Positions 17,330 through 26,888 of a DNA stretch of 64,000 bases are shown in pieces (positions within the stretch are counted from its first letter, which is position 1; every line of letters begins with the position of its first letter). Under the pieces are notes generated by a model that searched no databases, had not been told where the DNA came from, and saw nothing but the letters and a program-made list of their open reading frames with translations. Made by a program: the position numbers and the translations under genes. This DNA is from Paenibacillus sp. FSL R10-2782. GTDB taxonomy: Bacteria > Bacillota > Bacilli > Paenibacillales > Paenibacillaceae. The stretch covers positions 2,781,001 to 2,845,000 of the forward strand of contig NZ_CP151951.1 in assembly GCF_038592985.1 (NCBI RefSeq). Reading direction: 5' to 3'.

Positions 17330-18262
17330 CTATATAGTCCAATTCATATGTTTCCAGTGTTCCGGACGCTGAAGTGCTGAAGGTAATTTCGTACTGTGGT
17401 CTCCCTTGGCCGAGTTGATCTGGTTCTGGGTAAGAAAGATACTGTTGGACAGATCCGTTCCTCTCAGATCCGCATTCCGGAAATCCGCCCCGATCAAATC
17501 CGCTCCTGTTAAGTTGTTTCCTCTCAAATCAGCTGCAATTAGGTAAGCTCCGCGCAAATTGGCCCCTCTTAAATCCACTTTTCTAAGATCAGCTCCAATG
17601 AGGTCTGCGCCACGGTCAATATTCTTTTTCCCGCCAGAGCGTCTCTTCTGTCCTGTGTGGTGGCCATTCTGCTTCTGATGAACTTCGGCCCTTACAAGCT
17701 CACTCGTCTTCAAGAGTAGAACGTTCACTGAAGCCCTATGTTCTCCCACATCTAATTTCAGCAAATCATCTGGGCTAAGATATGTGAGCCTTTCTGTCTC
17801 TTCCAGCAAAGCCTGGATCTGATCATAAATCGAACGTGCCGGCTGCAACATCACTGCTTCTGTCAAGTACCACAGCAATTCATGAATTTGCATCATGGTC
17901 GTGAACACCTTGAACATCTTTGGGGCAACCTCTGGAGATGACTGCCAATCTTGTCCAGCAAAGCTCACTTGTGACACCTTTTGTCCTGCGCCAAAGCAAT
18001 CAAATGATATACATCCCTTCAGCCCCGGTTTGCTAAGACTTTCGTGAATCCCACAGCGAAAATCTTTTTGCAAATGGACACAGGGCTGACCTGCATTTTT
18101 ATCTATTGGAAAACCATCTGAAGCAGAGAAGCGTAGTGCCACACAACACAGACCGATGCATTTTTCGCAGTCCGCTCGAATGCTTTGTCGCCTCTCTTCC
18201 GATAGAGGGGCGACCGCTTCAGACAACAACTTGTTTTTCGTATTTTTGTTAAGATTGTTCAA
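17330..18262 (-). CDS. Pentapeptide-repeat protein with Cys-rich N-terminal domain
   Basis: 310 residues. The N-terminal third holds spaced cysteines ([39 protein letters not shown]) that look like a YkgJ-type metal-binding module. A helical middle follows (about 100-210). Residues 220-275 are pentapeptide repeats of the form A(D/N)LxG ([20 protein letters not shown], then [20 protein letters not shown]), which fold as a right-handed beta-helix. Some such proteins mimic DNA and protect gyrase; here the repeat tract is short, so no such role is claimed. Its ATG lies in a run preceded by GGAGGTAAAACAATTG. Monocistronic. Confidence 0.85.
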   Translation of the reverse strand: MNNLNKNTKNKLLSEAVAPLSEERRQSIRADCEKCIGLCCVALRFSASDGFPIDKNAGQPCVHLQKDFRCGIHESLSKPGLKGCISFDCFGAGQKVSQVSFAGQDWQSSPEVAPKMFKVFTTMMQIHELLWYLTEAVMLQPARSIYDQIQALLEETERLTYLSPDDLLKLDVGEHRASVNVLLLKTSELVRAEVHQKQNGHHTGQKRRSGGKKNIDRGADLIGADLRKVDLRGANLRGAYLIAADLRGNNLTGADLIGADFRNADLRGTDLSNSIFLTQNQINSAKGDHSTKLPSALQRPEHWKHMNWTI

Positions 18263-18368
18263 TTGTTTTACCTCCGACTACATGTATTAAAGTCTCGTTT
18301 CCAACACGAGATTCGACACTCTTCCATCTGGTTTTTCAGCGACCCTCTGGATAATGTCAAAGTATCAT

Positions 18369-18596
18369 TCAACCATTGACTCCATCGTAGGCTTGGTTGA
18401 GCAGATCAGCATTATATTCCAGGTAACTTTGAATGATCTGCTCTGGCGCAGGACTGAGAAAGGCTTCCGCCACCTCCGGTCGTGATATTTTGGCAGTGAT
18501 TTTATGCAAAGTGATTACCTTGCCATCCGCACTCCGTTTTAATCCTTTGGCATGATCTCGTTTGTATCCCAAGTATTCATTAATATTTGCATACAA
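18369..18596 (-). pseudogene. C-terminal fragment resembling PfaD-type enoyl reductase
   Basis: The frame ends [20 protein letters not shown] and [20 protein letters not shown] before TGA. [13 protein letters not shown] is a hallmark of the C-terminus of the PfaD/PksE flavin-dependent enoyl reductases used by trans-AT polyketide and polyunsaturated-fatty-acid systems. No flavin barrel remains upstream. The identification rests on this one motif. Confidence 0.4.
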
Positions 18597-18766
18597 CAGA
18601 TAAAGCTAGTTATCTGCGTACTGGGATATTGACTCACGAGCGACAGTCATGCTGAACTTGCATTACCCTATCCACTGCAAACCGCCAATCCAGCGGAACC
18701 CGGTGCAATTTGCCTAAAATCCATAACCTATGCATGCGATCCAACGTACTGCAAGGATCTTGACGT

Positions 18767-19005
18767 TGAAGGGCGACTGACGACGGAGTCCGTCGACGGA
18801 TCGGCCTTTGTGGACGACTAGGCATCCTGGCTCACAAAGACCTTCGGCTTTGGACCGAAAGCCATGCCGTTAAACGGCACGGTCTGGTATCCTGAAGACG
18901 ATGGCCCCTTCCCGCTCGTGTTAATCGTGCACGGTAACCATCTCGCGGCCGATTTCTCCGATCCGGGGTATGCCGATTTGGGCAAGTTGCTGGCAAGTCT
19001 CGGAA
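18767..19005 (+). pseudogene. Alpha/beta-hydrolase remnant
   Basis: One frame reads VEGRLTTESVDGSAFVDD, a stop (TAG), then TKTFGFGPKAMPLNGTVWYP, DDGPFPLVLIVHGNH (oxyanion-hole loop before the nucleophile) and SDPGYADLGKLLASLG. It is then cut at about 19005 by the end of the convergent phosphotransferase gene region. The nucleophile elbow and the rest are missing. The segment is clearly richer in GC than its neighbours. The stretch 18600-18766 also contains an open minus frame that I could not assign. Confidence 0.6.
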
Positions 19006-19031
19006 CTTTTTATATCAATAGCTTCTTTAAG

Positions 19032-19949
19032 TCATTGGGGGTAGCTGGAAAAGTACCATTTGGGAATGTAGGTTTGAAATTCATCATAGGCATCCAACAC
19101 CAACTCAGCGCGATGCACCATATCGTCAACCTCTTCTTGTCCAAACGGAATCGCCCAGTGAATAGATGAGAGTTGATTGCTTGCAATATACAAGGCCATT
19201 AATCTGAAAAACAAATCAGGTACATGATGATTAAAATAACCGTGGATACGACCCGAAGCGAATAGTGGGCTTACGCCTGCACACCAGGTAATGCGATTGA
19301 ATTCTTCCCAAGGATCGCCATAATCCAGTCTGTTAAAATCAATGATACCCAGTTCACCAGATTTGGAGACTACCATGTTTCCCACATGATAGTCTCCATG
19401 CTGAAAGGTTTGAGGACGATCTTCTAATAGATGACGATTCTGCTCAATAAAGCGGAGCGCTTGATCTGCTCCCCTGAAGGGAATGCCGCAAGCTATATAA
19501 TTGGTGATATATCTGTTTATTTTGGCATTATAATATTCAGCCCAGGGTACTTGATTTGGCTCCGCAGGAATGTCATGCATTTTTCTCAAGATTTCACCTG
19601 CCTGTACCCCGAGTTGATACTGATCGTTAGCATTTAAGGCGGGAATCATCTTCTCCGCATCTTCCCCTTTAATCCAGGTGAATAAGGAATATACAGACTC
19701 GCCATGATTGCAAATCCCGAAATCAAGTGGCCGGGACATTAAAATGCCCTTTAGGTGGTCCAGCTTTTTAACAGATTCAAACTCCCATTTTTTCTTTTCA
19801 AATTGGGATATATCCGACACTCGAAGTAGTAGCTCCCTGTTATCTTTTGTTTTGATATCGTATTTTTTATCTTTGGACCAGCCTTTATGGACTTCTTCTA
19901 CTGTATTCCATGTATGGGCATCCGGTATTTCGCTAAACATGTTAATCAT
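19032..19949 (-). CDS. Aminoglycoside/homoserine-type phosphotransferase (APH fold)
   Basis: 305 residues. Kinase-like fold with LLLRVSDISQFEKKKWEFES (ATP lysine is replaced by Arg in the usual strand), catalytic loop TFQHGDYHVGNMVV (Brenner motif HGDxHxxN) and metal-binding LGIIDFNRLDYGDPWEEFNR. The closest families are the APH/choline-kinase group and macrolide phosphotransferase-like proteins of Firmicutes. It would phosphorylate a hydroxyl group of a small molecule in the cytoplasm, possibly an antibiotic, but the target cannot be read from the sequence. It stands alone. Confidence 0.85.
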   Translation of the reverse strand: MINMFSEIPDAHTWNTVEEVHKGWSKDKKYDIKTKDNRELLLRVSDISQFEKKKWEFESVKKLDHLKGILMSRPLDFGICNHGESVYSLFTWIKGEDAEKMIPALNANDQYQLGVQAGEILRKMHDIPAEPNQVPWAEYYNAKINRYITNYIACGIPFRGADQALRFIEQNRHLLEDRPQTFQHGDYHVGNMVVSKSGELGIIDFNRLDYGDPWEEFNRITWCAGVSPLFASGRIHGYFNHHVPDLFFRLMALYIASNQLSSIHWAIPFGQEEVDDMVHRAELVLDAYDEFQTYIPKWYFSSYPQ

Positions 19950-20127
19950 TTCGTTACACCTACTGTGGGATAATATATTCTTGAAGCAATAGGGTTATAG
20001 TATGTATGATTTCGCCCTTATATTTTACTAATCTTTCCCTGATAATGCCACTAAAAAAAGAAAAGCCCCCTCTGCTACGCTGATAGGCTTATTTCAAACC
20101 CAAGTCAGTAGCAAAGGAGGTCAATAC

Positions 20128-22149
20128 TTAGTAAGAATAAGAAAACTCATTTTTGAATTCATCCACCCGTTGGATGATATGCAGAATATTCCGGCCTTCA
20201 CGAGTACCATCAATAATACGACGAGCTTGTTTACTGTCCCCGATATTCACGACTTCCACTTGATGTTCCCTACCGTAATCGAGCAAGCTGTCCATAAGCG
20301 GACTGAATGAGCGCATTCCCAAGCATACGAAACCGAGATCAAAAGGAATCTCAAACTCCTGTTCTCCGTGTTTTACTTTGAAACGGTCGCTGCATACTTC
20401 TGTCAAAGCAGTTTCCGTATGAACGTTCACTTCCCGCTCCTCAACCATTTTCATCATGGAAATACGGGTAATCATATCAAGGTCTTTGCCCAGTAACGGC
20501 ATCATTTCAATAATGGAAACCTCTTGAGCGCCACGCTCTGCATAATATTCGACAACGTCCAATCCCACGGCTCCGCCACCTACTACAGCAATACGTTTCC
20601 CTTCAAACTCTTGGAAGCTCTCCATATTGTGCAAAAGATCAAAGATAGAGAATACTTTGGTACCCAGTTTACCCAGTTGGTCATGCAAGCCCGCAATGGG
20701 CGGAAGCAGGGGTTTGGCACCCGTTGCATTGACAATAATATCGGGATTTAAAGCCGTAATCATCGGCAGATCTGCTTGAGTTCCTGTAATAATATCCAGA
20801 TTGGTCAGTTGTTTGGTGCGTTGAATCAGATAATCCGGGAAATCATTAATACGCGTTTTGTCCGGCAATCGTGCAATATCGCGAGCCAAGCCACCCAATT
20901 CTGGATTTTGTTCAAATAGGGTTACTTTGCAGCCTACTTCTGCCGCTGTACATGCCGCTTCTAGCCCTGCGGTACCCCCACCAATCACAACAACTTGAAC
21001 GTTATTCTTAACGTGTTGTTTCCGGTATTCAGCTTCTCTGAACAGGTCAGGATTTACCGTACAGCAAATCGGTTTGCTCTTGGAAATACGGTGATCGGCA
21101 CAGCCGATGTTGCAGGAAATACATTTTCTAAGCAATTCTTCATGGCCATTCTGCACTTTAAGTACCCAGTTCGGTTCTGCGATCAGTCCTCTACCCATCG
21201 CCAGAAGATCAGCGTCTCCTCTCTCTAAAATATCCTGGGCAGCCTGCGGGCTCCGAATATTACCTGAGGTCATGGTGACCTTACCGAATTTGTCTTTTAC
21301 CGCTTTGGCCATATAAGATCGCCAGCCATCCGGCAGGTTCATCCCATCAATCTGGAACTGAATGGAATCATTCAGAGCAGCAGACACGTTCAGAATATCT
21401 ACCTCATCATTCAAATATTCCAGCAATTCCAATGTATCCTCCAGTGTGTTACCGCCTTCTGTGAACTCTTCCGCACTAAAGCGTAAGCAGATCGGGAAAA
21501 ATGGGCCAACTACCGAACGAATTTCATCAATCACCAATCTGGCAAACCGTGTGCGGTTTTCTGCGCTGCCACCAAATTCATCCGTACGTTTATTATACAT
21601 GGGGGACAGGAACTGACTCAGCAAGTAGGAATGACCCGCATGTATTTCCACGCAGTCAAATCCGGCCCGTTGGGCTCTTCCCGCTGCCTCTCCGTATTTG
21701 CGTACAATGGCGTAAATTTCTTCTTTTTGCAAAGGTCTTGGAATCGCTCCACCCTTTTTAGAAGGAATATTCGAAGAAGATACAGCCTGAACTCCATTCA
21801 ATCGCCCAGCATAAGCGGAAGCACCTGCGTGGTTAATTTGGACAGAGACGCAAGCTCCATAAGAGTGCAGGGCTTCTGTTAATCTAAACAATCCGGGAAT
21901 AAACTGATCATTATCCATACGCAACTGGGTTGTTCCGTTCGTACCCATTGGGAAATCCAGACAAACATTTTCTACGGTTATCAGGCCGGTACCACCTTTG
22001 GCCCGTTGCACATAATAGTCAATATGATCCTGAACAAAGCTTCCGTCCATAGCCGCAAAATTAGTGCCCATCGGTGGCATAACAATCCGGTTTTTTAACG
22101 TCATGCGACGTATTGTCAGAGGTTCAAAAATAGCAGGATAGTGGTTCAT
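20128..22149 (-). CDS. NADH:flavin oxidoreductase, 2,4-dienoyl-CoA reductase/BaiH type
   Basis: 673 residues from the ATG that follows AAGGAGGAAGAACA (a longer frame to 22188 lacks a site). Residues 1-370 form an Old-Yellow-Enzyme FMN barrel (PLTIRRMTLKNRIVMPPMGT, GFDCVEIHAGHSYLLSQFLS, MGRGLIAEPNW). A 4Fe-4S cluster follows (CISCNIGC, then CCTVNP). The C-terminal half has two dinucleotide folds: VVVIGGGTAGLEAA for FAD and IAVVGGGAVGLDVVEY for NAD(P)H. The family reduces C=C bonds of enoyl substrates; known members act on dienoyl-CoA, bile acids or trimethylamine. Substrate not predictable. No operon partner. Confidence 0.9.
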   Translation of the reverse strand: MNHYPAIFEPLTIRRMTLKNRIVMPPMGTNFAAMDGSFVQDHIDYYVQRAKGGTGLITVENVCLDFPMGTNGTTQLRMDNDQFIPGLFRLTEALHSYGACVSVQINHAGASAYAGRLNGVQAVSSSNIPSKKGGAIPRPLQKEEIYAIVRKYGEAAGRAQRAGFDCVEIHAGHSYLLSQFLSPMYNKRTDEFGGSAENRTRFARLVIDEIRSVVGPFFPICLRFSAEEFTEGGNTLEDTLELLEYLNDEVDILNVSAALNDSIQFQIDGMNLPDGWRSYMAKAVKDKFGKVTMTSGNIRSPQAAQDILERGDADLLAMGRGLIAEPNWVLKVQNGHEELLRKCISCNIGCADHRISKSKPICCTVNPDLFREAEYRKQHVKNNVQVVVIGGGTAGLEAACTAAEVGCKVTLFEQNPELGGLARDIARLPDKTRINDFPDYLIQRTKQLTNLDIITGTQADLPMITALNPDIIVNATGAKPLLPPIAGLHDQLGKLGTKVFSIFDLLHNMESFQEFEGKRIAVVGGGAVGLDVVEYYAERGAQEVSIIEMMPLLGKDLDMITRISMMKMVEEREVNVHTETALTEVCSDRFKVKHGEQEFEIPFDLGFVCLGMRSFSPLMDSLLDYGREHQVEVVNIGDSKQARRIIDGTREGRNILHIIQRVDEFKNEFSYSY

Positions 22150-22596
22150 TGTTCTTCCTCCTTGCGAGTTTGCAGATTTCATGTTCAAGTTTTCATCAAA
22201 ACATTTTTACATGTGATTTTTTTCACTTTTAGGAGCGTCGAGGTACTTTGAGTACGACCGTTCCTTATGACTTGATTTTATATCATCTAATCTATAAATT
22301 CTAATGCTATTTTATGTTCTAAATCATAGTTTCAGTCTATGGATTTTAGCATATCGATCTCCCTTAAACTTACCCAATTGAGTGCTAACAGGGTATGTTT
22401 CATGTCGCATGCGACAGTCCCAGTTTTCTTGAATACGCTTGCAAACTTCAACTTTATACATGATATCCGCCAAATGCTGAACAAGCTCTTCTCCTGAATA
22501 ATAAATATTCAATATTTCGTAACTTTCTACCGTTTAACAAAATCATTTTATAGGCTATATTAAATTTTAAGTAATAGTTACAAGGGAGGTTTATTC
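22150..22596. other. Intergenic region with unassigned minus-strand frame
   Basis: The promoter of the reductase gene should lie at 22150-22260. At 22324-22512 the minus strand has an open frame from TTG (LVQHLADIMYKVEVCKRIQE, then NWDCRMRHETYPVSTQLGKF) without a convincing ribosome site; it may be a gene remnant. Nothing else is seen. Confidence 0.35.
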
Positions 22597-22926
22597 ATGT
22601 TCAAAAATGCTTTTAAGACGTTTGGCGTCATTGGTAATATTGAAGCGATTTCATATCTGCTGCTCGTATGTATCGCTATGCCGCTTAAATACGCAGCCGG
22701 GATGCCGCAAATGGTAAGATGGGTCGGTATGATCCATGGTATACTGTTCGTGACTTATGTAGTTGCGATTGTGGTCATGCTGATTTTGCGAAAGCTTTCG
22801 GTACTGCAAGGGCTTGTAGCCCTGATTGCCTCATTGCTGCCCTTCGGGCCTTTCATTTTTGACCGTAAGGTACTGAAGAAAGCCGAAGTACGCGATAACG
22901 GTGCTACTCCAGTAAAAGCTACATAG
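22597..22926 (+). CDS. DUF3817-family integral membrane protein
   Basis: 109 residues after GGGAGGTTTATTC. Three predicted membrane helices: IEAISYLLLVCIAMPLKYAA, GMIHGILFVTYVVAIVVMLI and LQGLVALIASLLPFGPFIFD, with a final FDRKVLKK. This matches the short DUF3817 (YdzA-like) proteins of Bacilli, whose function is unknown. A strong terminator follows, so it is a single-gene unit. Confidence 0.85.
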   Translation: MFKNAFKTFGVIGNIEAISYLLLVCIAMPLKYAAGMPQMVRWVGMIHGILFVTYVVAIVVMLILRKLSVLQGLVALIASLLPFGPFIFDRKVLKKAEVRDNGATPVKAT

Positions 22927-22973
22927 GGGAGTCAAAGAAAAGACTCTATGGACATAAGGATTTTATAGCACAA

Positions 22974-23022
22974 AAAAACACGGCTTTTCGAGGTTACATA
23001 ACCCCGGATCGGCCGTGTTTTT
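22974..23022. terminator. Terminator after DUF3817 gene
   Basis: AAAAACACGGC pairs with GCCGTGTTTTT, with an inner GGTT/AACC stem. Confidence 0.88.
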
Positions 23023-23116
23023 GCTCACGTTAACCAACAAAGAAGCAACGCCAATAATATATCCCTTCAGACAATTCCGTGGACTCCTATTATGTAAAAT
23101 GATATATAAACCCTGC

Positions 23117-23368
23117 TTAATCTCTTGGGTAATTCACACTCATGATATCCATAAAAGGAACTTTGTCCGTTTCACCATTACTTTCTACATGCACTCTACC
23201 CGTTCTCGGATCCATTTTAACGATCTGCCCACGGGTTGTCTCCTGACGCCCCCATACGGTCAACACAACCTCGGACTGCTCTTGCTGCGCTTCTGCAAGC
23301 TGGTTCCCGATTTCCTCCAGCACAAATTCATCCCGGGTAGGACGTTTGGCCACCTTCGCCTTTGCCAC
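23117..23368 (-). CDS. YolD-like small protein
   Basis: 83 residues. The C-terminal part VLTVWGRQETTRGQIVKMDP and VPFMDIMSVNYPRD matches the YolD/WYL-associated module (WGxxxxxxGxIxxID...IxFxDIxxI). The basic N-terminus (KAKVAKRPTRDEFVLEEIGN) may contact nucleic acid. In Bacillus YolD proteins are linked to Y-family DNA polymerases (UvrX/YqjW), but no such gene is next to it here. AAAGGGTGAAAGCAAGTG-type sequence precedes the ATG. Confidence 0.65.
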   Translation of the reverse strand: MAKAKVAKRPTRDEFVLEEIGNQLAEAQQEQSEVVLTVWGRQETTRGQIVKMDPRTGRVHVESNGETDKVPFMDIMSVNYPRD

Positions 23369-23476
23369 TTGCTTTCACCCTTCCTTTACTGCGAATCAAA
23401 TTCATTCCATTTTACCATACTTTTCATCATTTGGTGCTGGTAATCTGAGTTAAATCGTGTCACTTGCGTATAAAAA

Positions 23477-23512
23477 AGAACCGATTTTCTCACGAACAAG
23501 AAAATCGGTTCT
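23477..23512. terminator. Bidirectional terminator
   Basis: AGAACCGATTTTCT and AGAAAATCGGTTCT are perfect arms around CACGAACA, between the YolD-like and TetR-type genes. Confidence 0.88.
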
Positions 23513-23551
23513 CAAAGCTGATCAGCCAGGAAGCAATTCCATATCCTTTTT

Positions 23552-24121
23552 TTATTTTATCAGCTGTGGAATGTAATTCGCTACATTATAAATAGGTGCG
23601 CTGCTCTGCTGAGTAAGGGTCAGAATTAAGGCGCCTTCCAGCATGGAAATAATAAGTACCGCCAGACTATGTGCCTTTTCCTCAGTCCATCCCGCTGTTT
23701 GAAGATGCTCCATATAGATATGTTGCCAATCTGTAAACGTACTCACGCAGGCGCGCCGCAACGATTCGCTGATGCAGGATGTTTCCGCAGCAGCCCAAAA
23801 TCCAATAGGCATAAAGCCTTTAAAGTTCGTTTGGTCCGCTTCCTCAGCTGTATTACGGATGAAATCCTGTATAGCGAGCACAGGATCCTCTTTCCCTGAT
23901 AGCGTTTCTTTCAACTTTTTCTTAATAAACTCATTCCCTCTTCTGATGCACTCCAAAGCTAATTCCTCTTTGCCACGTGGAAAATAATAATAAAGCGAGC
24001 CTTTCGGTGACCCACTCTCCGCAAGAATCTGATTGAGTCCGGTAGCATGATAGCCCTGATGAAAAAAGAGCTTCGAAGCAGTTTGTACAATATTTTCATA
24101 TGATTCGGATTTAGCAGCCAT
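23552..24121 (-). CDS. TetR-family regulator, LmrA/YxaF type
   Basis: 189 residues from the ATG of MAAKSESYENIV, which has GAAGGATG upstream at good distance (a start three codons earlier overlaps that site). DNA-binding part: ENIVQTASKLFFHQGYHATG, then LNQILAESGSPKGSLYYYFP. The C-terminal half has the TetR_C_33-like pattern of LmrA and QdoR (FKGFMPIGFWAAAETSCISE). In Bacillus subtilis LmrA represses the lmrB drug pump and answers to flavonoids. Here the gene is divergent from an LmrB-like pump and a sequence matching the LmrA/QdoR box lies between them, so the same circuit is likely. Confidence 0.9.
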   Translation of the reverse strand: MAAKSESYENIVQTASKLFFHQGYHATGLNQILAESGSPKGSLYYYFPRGKEELALECIRRGNEFIKKKLKETLSGKEDPVLAIQDFIRNTAEEADQTNFKGFMPIGFWAAAETSCISESLRRACVSTFTDWQHIYMEHLQTAGWTEEKAHSLAVLIISMLEGALILTLTQQSSAPIYNVANYIPQLIK

Positions 24122-24162
24122 ATACAGCATCCTTCATTAATATAATATTTACAATTTTTATT

Positions 24163-24194
24163 TTGACAAAAAAATAACTTCACGTTTATTATAT
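24163..24194 (+). promoter_or_regulatory. Candidate promoter of the MFS pump gene
   Basis: TTGACA at 24163-24168, then a 17-base spacer and TTATTA/TTATAT at 24186-24194. The -10 side overlaps the LmrA/QdoR-like box, which would allow direct repression. Confidence 0.55.
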
Positions 24195-24215
24195 ATAGAC
24201 CGATCACTATAATTC
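24191..24215. promoter_or_regulatory. LmrA/QdoR-like operator
   Basis: ATATATAGACCGATCACTAT followed by AATTC is close to the box bound by LmrA and QdoR in Bacillus (ATAGACCNGTCACTAT form, quoted from memory). It lies in the divergent gap between the TetR-type and MFS genes. Confidence 0.75.
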
Positions 24216-24250
24216 AATACCCATTAATTTTATTGGAGGAACAGAACAAC

Positions 24251-25723
24251 ATGAGTACAATGAGTCAAACAAGCCCTCCGTCTGATCCCAAGACGTTCAA
24301 GGTGCTGCCTATTATGATTGCCCTGCTGCTTAGCGGCTTTATCGGAATGTTCAGTGAAACGGCGTTGAACATTGCGCTGAATGATTTGATGCAGATTTTG
24401 CACATTACAACAGCAACAGCCCAATGGTTGACCACGGCCTTTCTGCTGACACTCGGTATTTTGGTACCTGTATCGGGTTTGCTGCTTCAAACCTTTACGA
24501 CAAGACAGCTTTTCGTCACATCACTGCTGTTCTCTATTGCAGGCTGTCTCGTTGCTGCGTTAGCACCAAGCTTTACGGTACTATTGATCGCACGCATTCT
24601 TCAAGCCGTCGGTACGGCGCTCTTATTGCCGTTGATGTTTAATACGATCTTGATCATTTTCCCGGCTGAAAAGAGAGGTGCAGCTATGGGAATCATCGGA
24701 TTGGTTATTATGTTTGCTCCTGCGGTTGGACCTACTATTGCGGGTCTGGTGTTGCAAAATCTATCCTGGCACTGGATTTTCTGGATTTCCCTTCCGTTTC
24801 TGATTCTTTCGCTGATTTGCGGTATCCTGTTTATGCAAAATGTTTCAGAGATTACAAAGCCGAAAATTGACATTCCATCTATCTTGTTATCTTCCATTGG
24901 CTTCGGTGGTGTTGTGTTTGGTTTCAGTAAATCAGGAGAAGGCGGCGAAGGCTGGGCTAGCCCGGTTGTTTTGCTCCCTCTGATTATCGGATTTGTATCT
25001 TTGATTCTATTCTCTGTACGTCAGTTAAAAATGAAGCAGCCTATGCTGAATTTGCGCGTCTTTAAATATCCGATGTTTGTTATCGGCGTTGTGATGGTCT
25101 TCCTGTGTATGATGACGATCCTTTCTACAATGCTGATTCTCCCACTCTTTTTGCAAAAAGGGCTGGCCCTGTCCGCGCTGTCCGCAGGATTGGTGCTTCT
25201 GCCCGGCGGAATTATCAATGGTCTGTTGTCACCCATCATGGGTTCCCTGTTCGATAAATTCGGTCCCAAATGGCTCGTTATTCCGGGACTTGTGATCGTT
25301 GCCGCTGTCTTGTTTTTCCTATCCGGCATTACGACGACATCAGCTATCGTACTCATTATTGTGCTGCATAGCTGCCTTATGATCGGCATTTCTATGATCA
25401 TGATGCCTGCTCAGACGAACGGTCTGAATCAGTTGCCGATGGATCTGTACCCGGACGGTACAGCCATTATGAGTACGCTCCAGCAAGTTGCCGGTGCAAT
25501 CGGTACAGCCGTGGCGGTTAGCATTCTCTCCAAGGGCATGGAAAGCTATTTGAGCCAATCCAGCATGCCGAAATCTGTAGAAGAATTGGCGAATGCTATG
25601 GCGTTTGGATCACAGAATTCTTTCTTCTTTGCCATGATCGTTAGTGTAATTGGATTAATTCTTGCGTTCTTCATTCGCAGAGTTCATGTAGAAAAAGGGG
25701 CTGCTCAAGCTCCCATGCATTAA
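24251..25723 (+). CDS. MFS multidrug exporter, DHA2 family, 14 helices (LmrB-like)
   Basis: 490 residues from the ATG after GGAGGAACAGAACAAC. The first helix reads IMIALLLSGFIGMFSETALN followed by IALNDL (motif D1 region), and motif C-like glycines lie in GIIGLVIMFAPAVGPTIAGL. Fourteen hydrophobic segments can be counted. The family exports drugs by proton exchange; LmrB of Bacillus gives lincomycin and puromycin resistance. The LmrA-type repressor and its box upstream support assignment to this group. A terminator follows at 25770. Confidence 0.9.
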   Translation: MSTMSQTSPPSDPKTFKVLPIMIALLLSGFIGMFSETALNIALNDLMQILHITTATAQWLTTAFLLTLGILVPVSGLLLQTFTTRQLFVTSLLFSIAGCLVAALAPSFTVLLIARILQAVGTALLLPLMFNTILIIFPAEKRGAAMGIIGLVIMFAPAVGPTIAGLVLQNLSWHWIFWISLPFLILSLICGILFMQNVSEITKPKIDIPSILLSSIGFGGVVFGFSKSGEGGEGWASPVVLLPLIIGFVSLILFSVRQLKMKQPMLNLRVFKYPMFVIGVVMVFLCMMTILSTMLILPLFLQKGLALSALSAGLVLLPGGIINGLLSPIMGSLFDKFGPKWLVIPGLVIVAAVLFFLSGITTTSAIVLIIVLHSCLMIGISMIMMPAQTNGLNQLPMDLYPDGTAIMSTLQQVAGAIGTAVAVSILSKGMESYLSQSSMPKSVEELANAMAFGSQNSFFFAMIVSVIGLILAFFIRRVHVEKGAAQAPMH

Positions 25724-25769
25724 TAGATAATTTTATAGCTATCTATGTTCAAAAATATCCTAAAAGTGA

Positions 25770-25809
25770 AAAGGCTGCTGACCTATCTCCATGGTCAAGC
25801 AGCTTTTTT
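25770..25809 (+). terminator. Terminator after MFS gene
   Basis: AAGGCTGCTGACC pairs with GGTCAAGCAGCTT (one mismatch), followed by TTTTT. Confidence 0.85.
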
Positions 25810-25931
25810 CTTTTATGACCCTATATACATATTTCTATAATTACATATTTACAAACCTTCTCCATTTGGTTACGATATGCTTCATGATCTAAAGTGTAAA
25901 AATTACGATTACGATCAAGGAGGAATATCTG

Positions 25932-26651
25932 TTGTTTAAGAATCAGTATTTTAAACTCTTCATACTGTCGGTACTGGCAGGGATGATGGCGGCGTGCTCT
26001 TCAGCACCATCAGCTTCACCCTCTTCATCTGCTGCAAATGTACCACAAGATAAAAGTGTTACCCTATTGTTCAATGTGCAAAGCCCTTCTGTAGATCCTC
26101 ATACGGATGTGAATTACACAGCCGTTCGTGCCGGAGTGAGTGAAACGCTTGTCAAGGTGAGCAAGGATCTCAAGCTGGAAGCTTGGCTTGCAGAGAAATG
26201 GGACAGTAAGGACGGACAACACTGGACCTTCAACATTCGTTCAGGCGTGATCTTCCATAACGGTAAAGCTGTCGATGCCGCTGCTGTCAAAGACTCTCTG
26301 GAAAGAGCACAAAAACTCAATCCATCGGTTAAAAATGCGCTGCATATCCGTGATATTCAAGCAGATGGTCAGATTTTAAACATCACGACAGACAAGCCTT
26401 TTCCGGAATTTGTATCTGAGCTGGTTCATCCGAATACGGCGGTGATAGATACCACCTTTACAGGTGATCTTCCATCAGGGACAGGCCCGTTCAAGGCCGC
26501 CAGCTTCCGCGCCGGAAGTGAACTGAATCTGGATCGTAATGAGCAATACTGGAATGGCGAAGTGAAGCTGAAGCATGCCAAATTCATGTTTAACGAAGAC
26601 GCCAATGCACGTCAGCTTGCCTTTCAAGCCAAGGATGCCGATATTGTGTAA
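25932..26651 (+). pseudogene. Nickel/peptide-type ABC solute-binding lipoprotein, truncated
   Basis: TTG at 25932 follows AAGGAGGAATATCTG. Lipobox MMAACS (Cys near residue 20), then an SBP_bac_5 (NikA/OppA/CntA) N-lobe: LLFNVQSPSVDPHTDVNYTA, ETLVKVSKDLKLEAWLAEKW, GQHWTFNIRSGVIFHNGKAV and SGTGPFKAASF. The family is about 520 residues long; this stops at 239 (FQAKDADIV, TAA) and the rest is absent. The matching ATPase gene end is found at 32401. An insertion-deletion has therefore removed the C-lobe, the permeases and most of the ATPase genes. Confidence 0.85.
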
Positions 26652-26693
26652 CATTTGGATAAAAATATTAAATTTGAGGAATCCCAAGTTAAA

Positions 26694-26888
26694 TCATGAA
26701 TCACGAACCGTGATTGTTTGATCCAAGGGGGGGGGCCGAAATATTCGTTTGAAACGCAACAGCAAGAAAACGGCACGCATGAGTAAGTCAATAGCAACCG
26801 AAAGCCATACGCCAGCGATTCCCATCCCTAGATAAATGCATAACACGTAAACCCCTACAACGCGTATTAACCACTGCAGCAGTATCCC
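26694..26888 (-). pseudogene. C-terminal fragment of a MATE-type transporter
   Basis: The minus frame reads GILLQWLIRVVGVYVLCIYL, GMGIAGVWLSVAIDLLMRAV and FLLLRFKRIF to TGA at 26694. GVWxxxxxDxxxR is typical of the last helix of MATE exporters. Only about 65 residues remain. A run of nine G at about 26727-26735 lies near the end. It differs from the intact MATE gene at 32880 and is not a copy of it. Confidence 0.6.
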
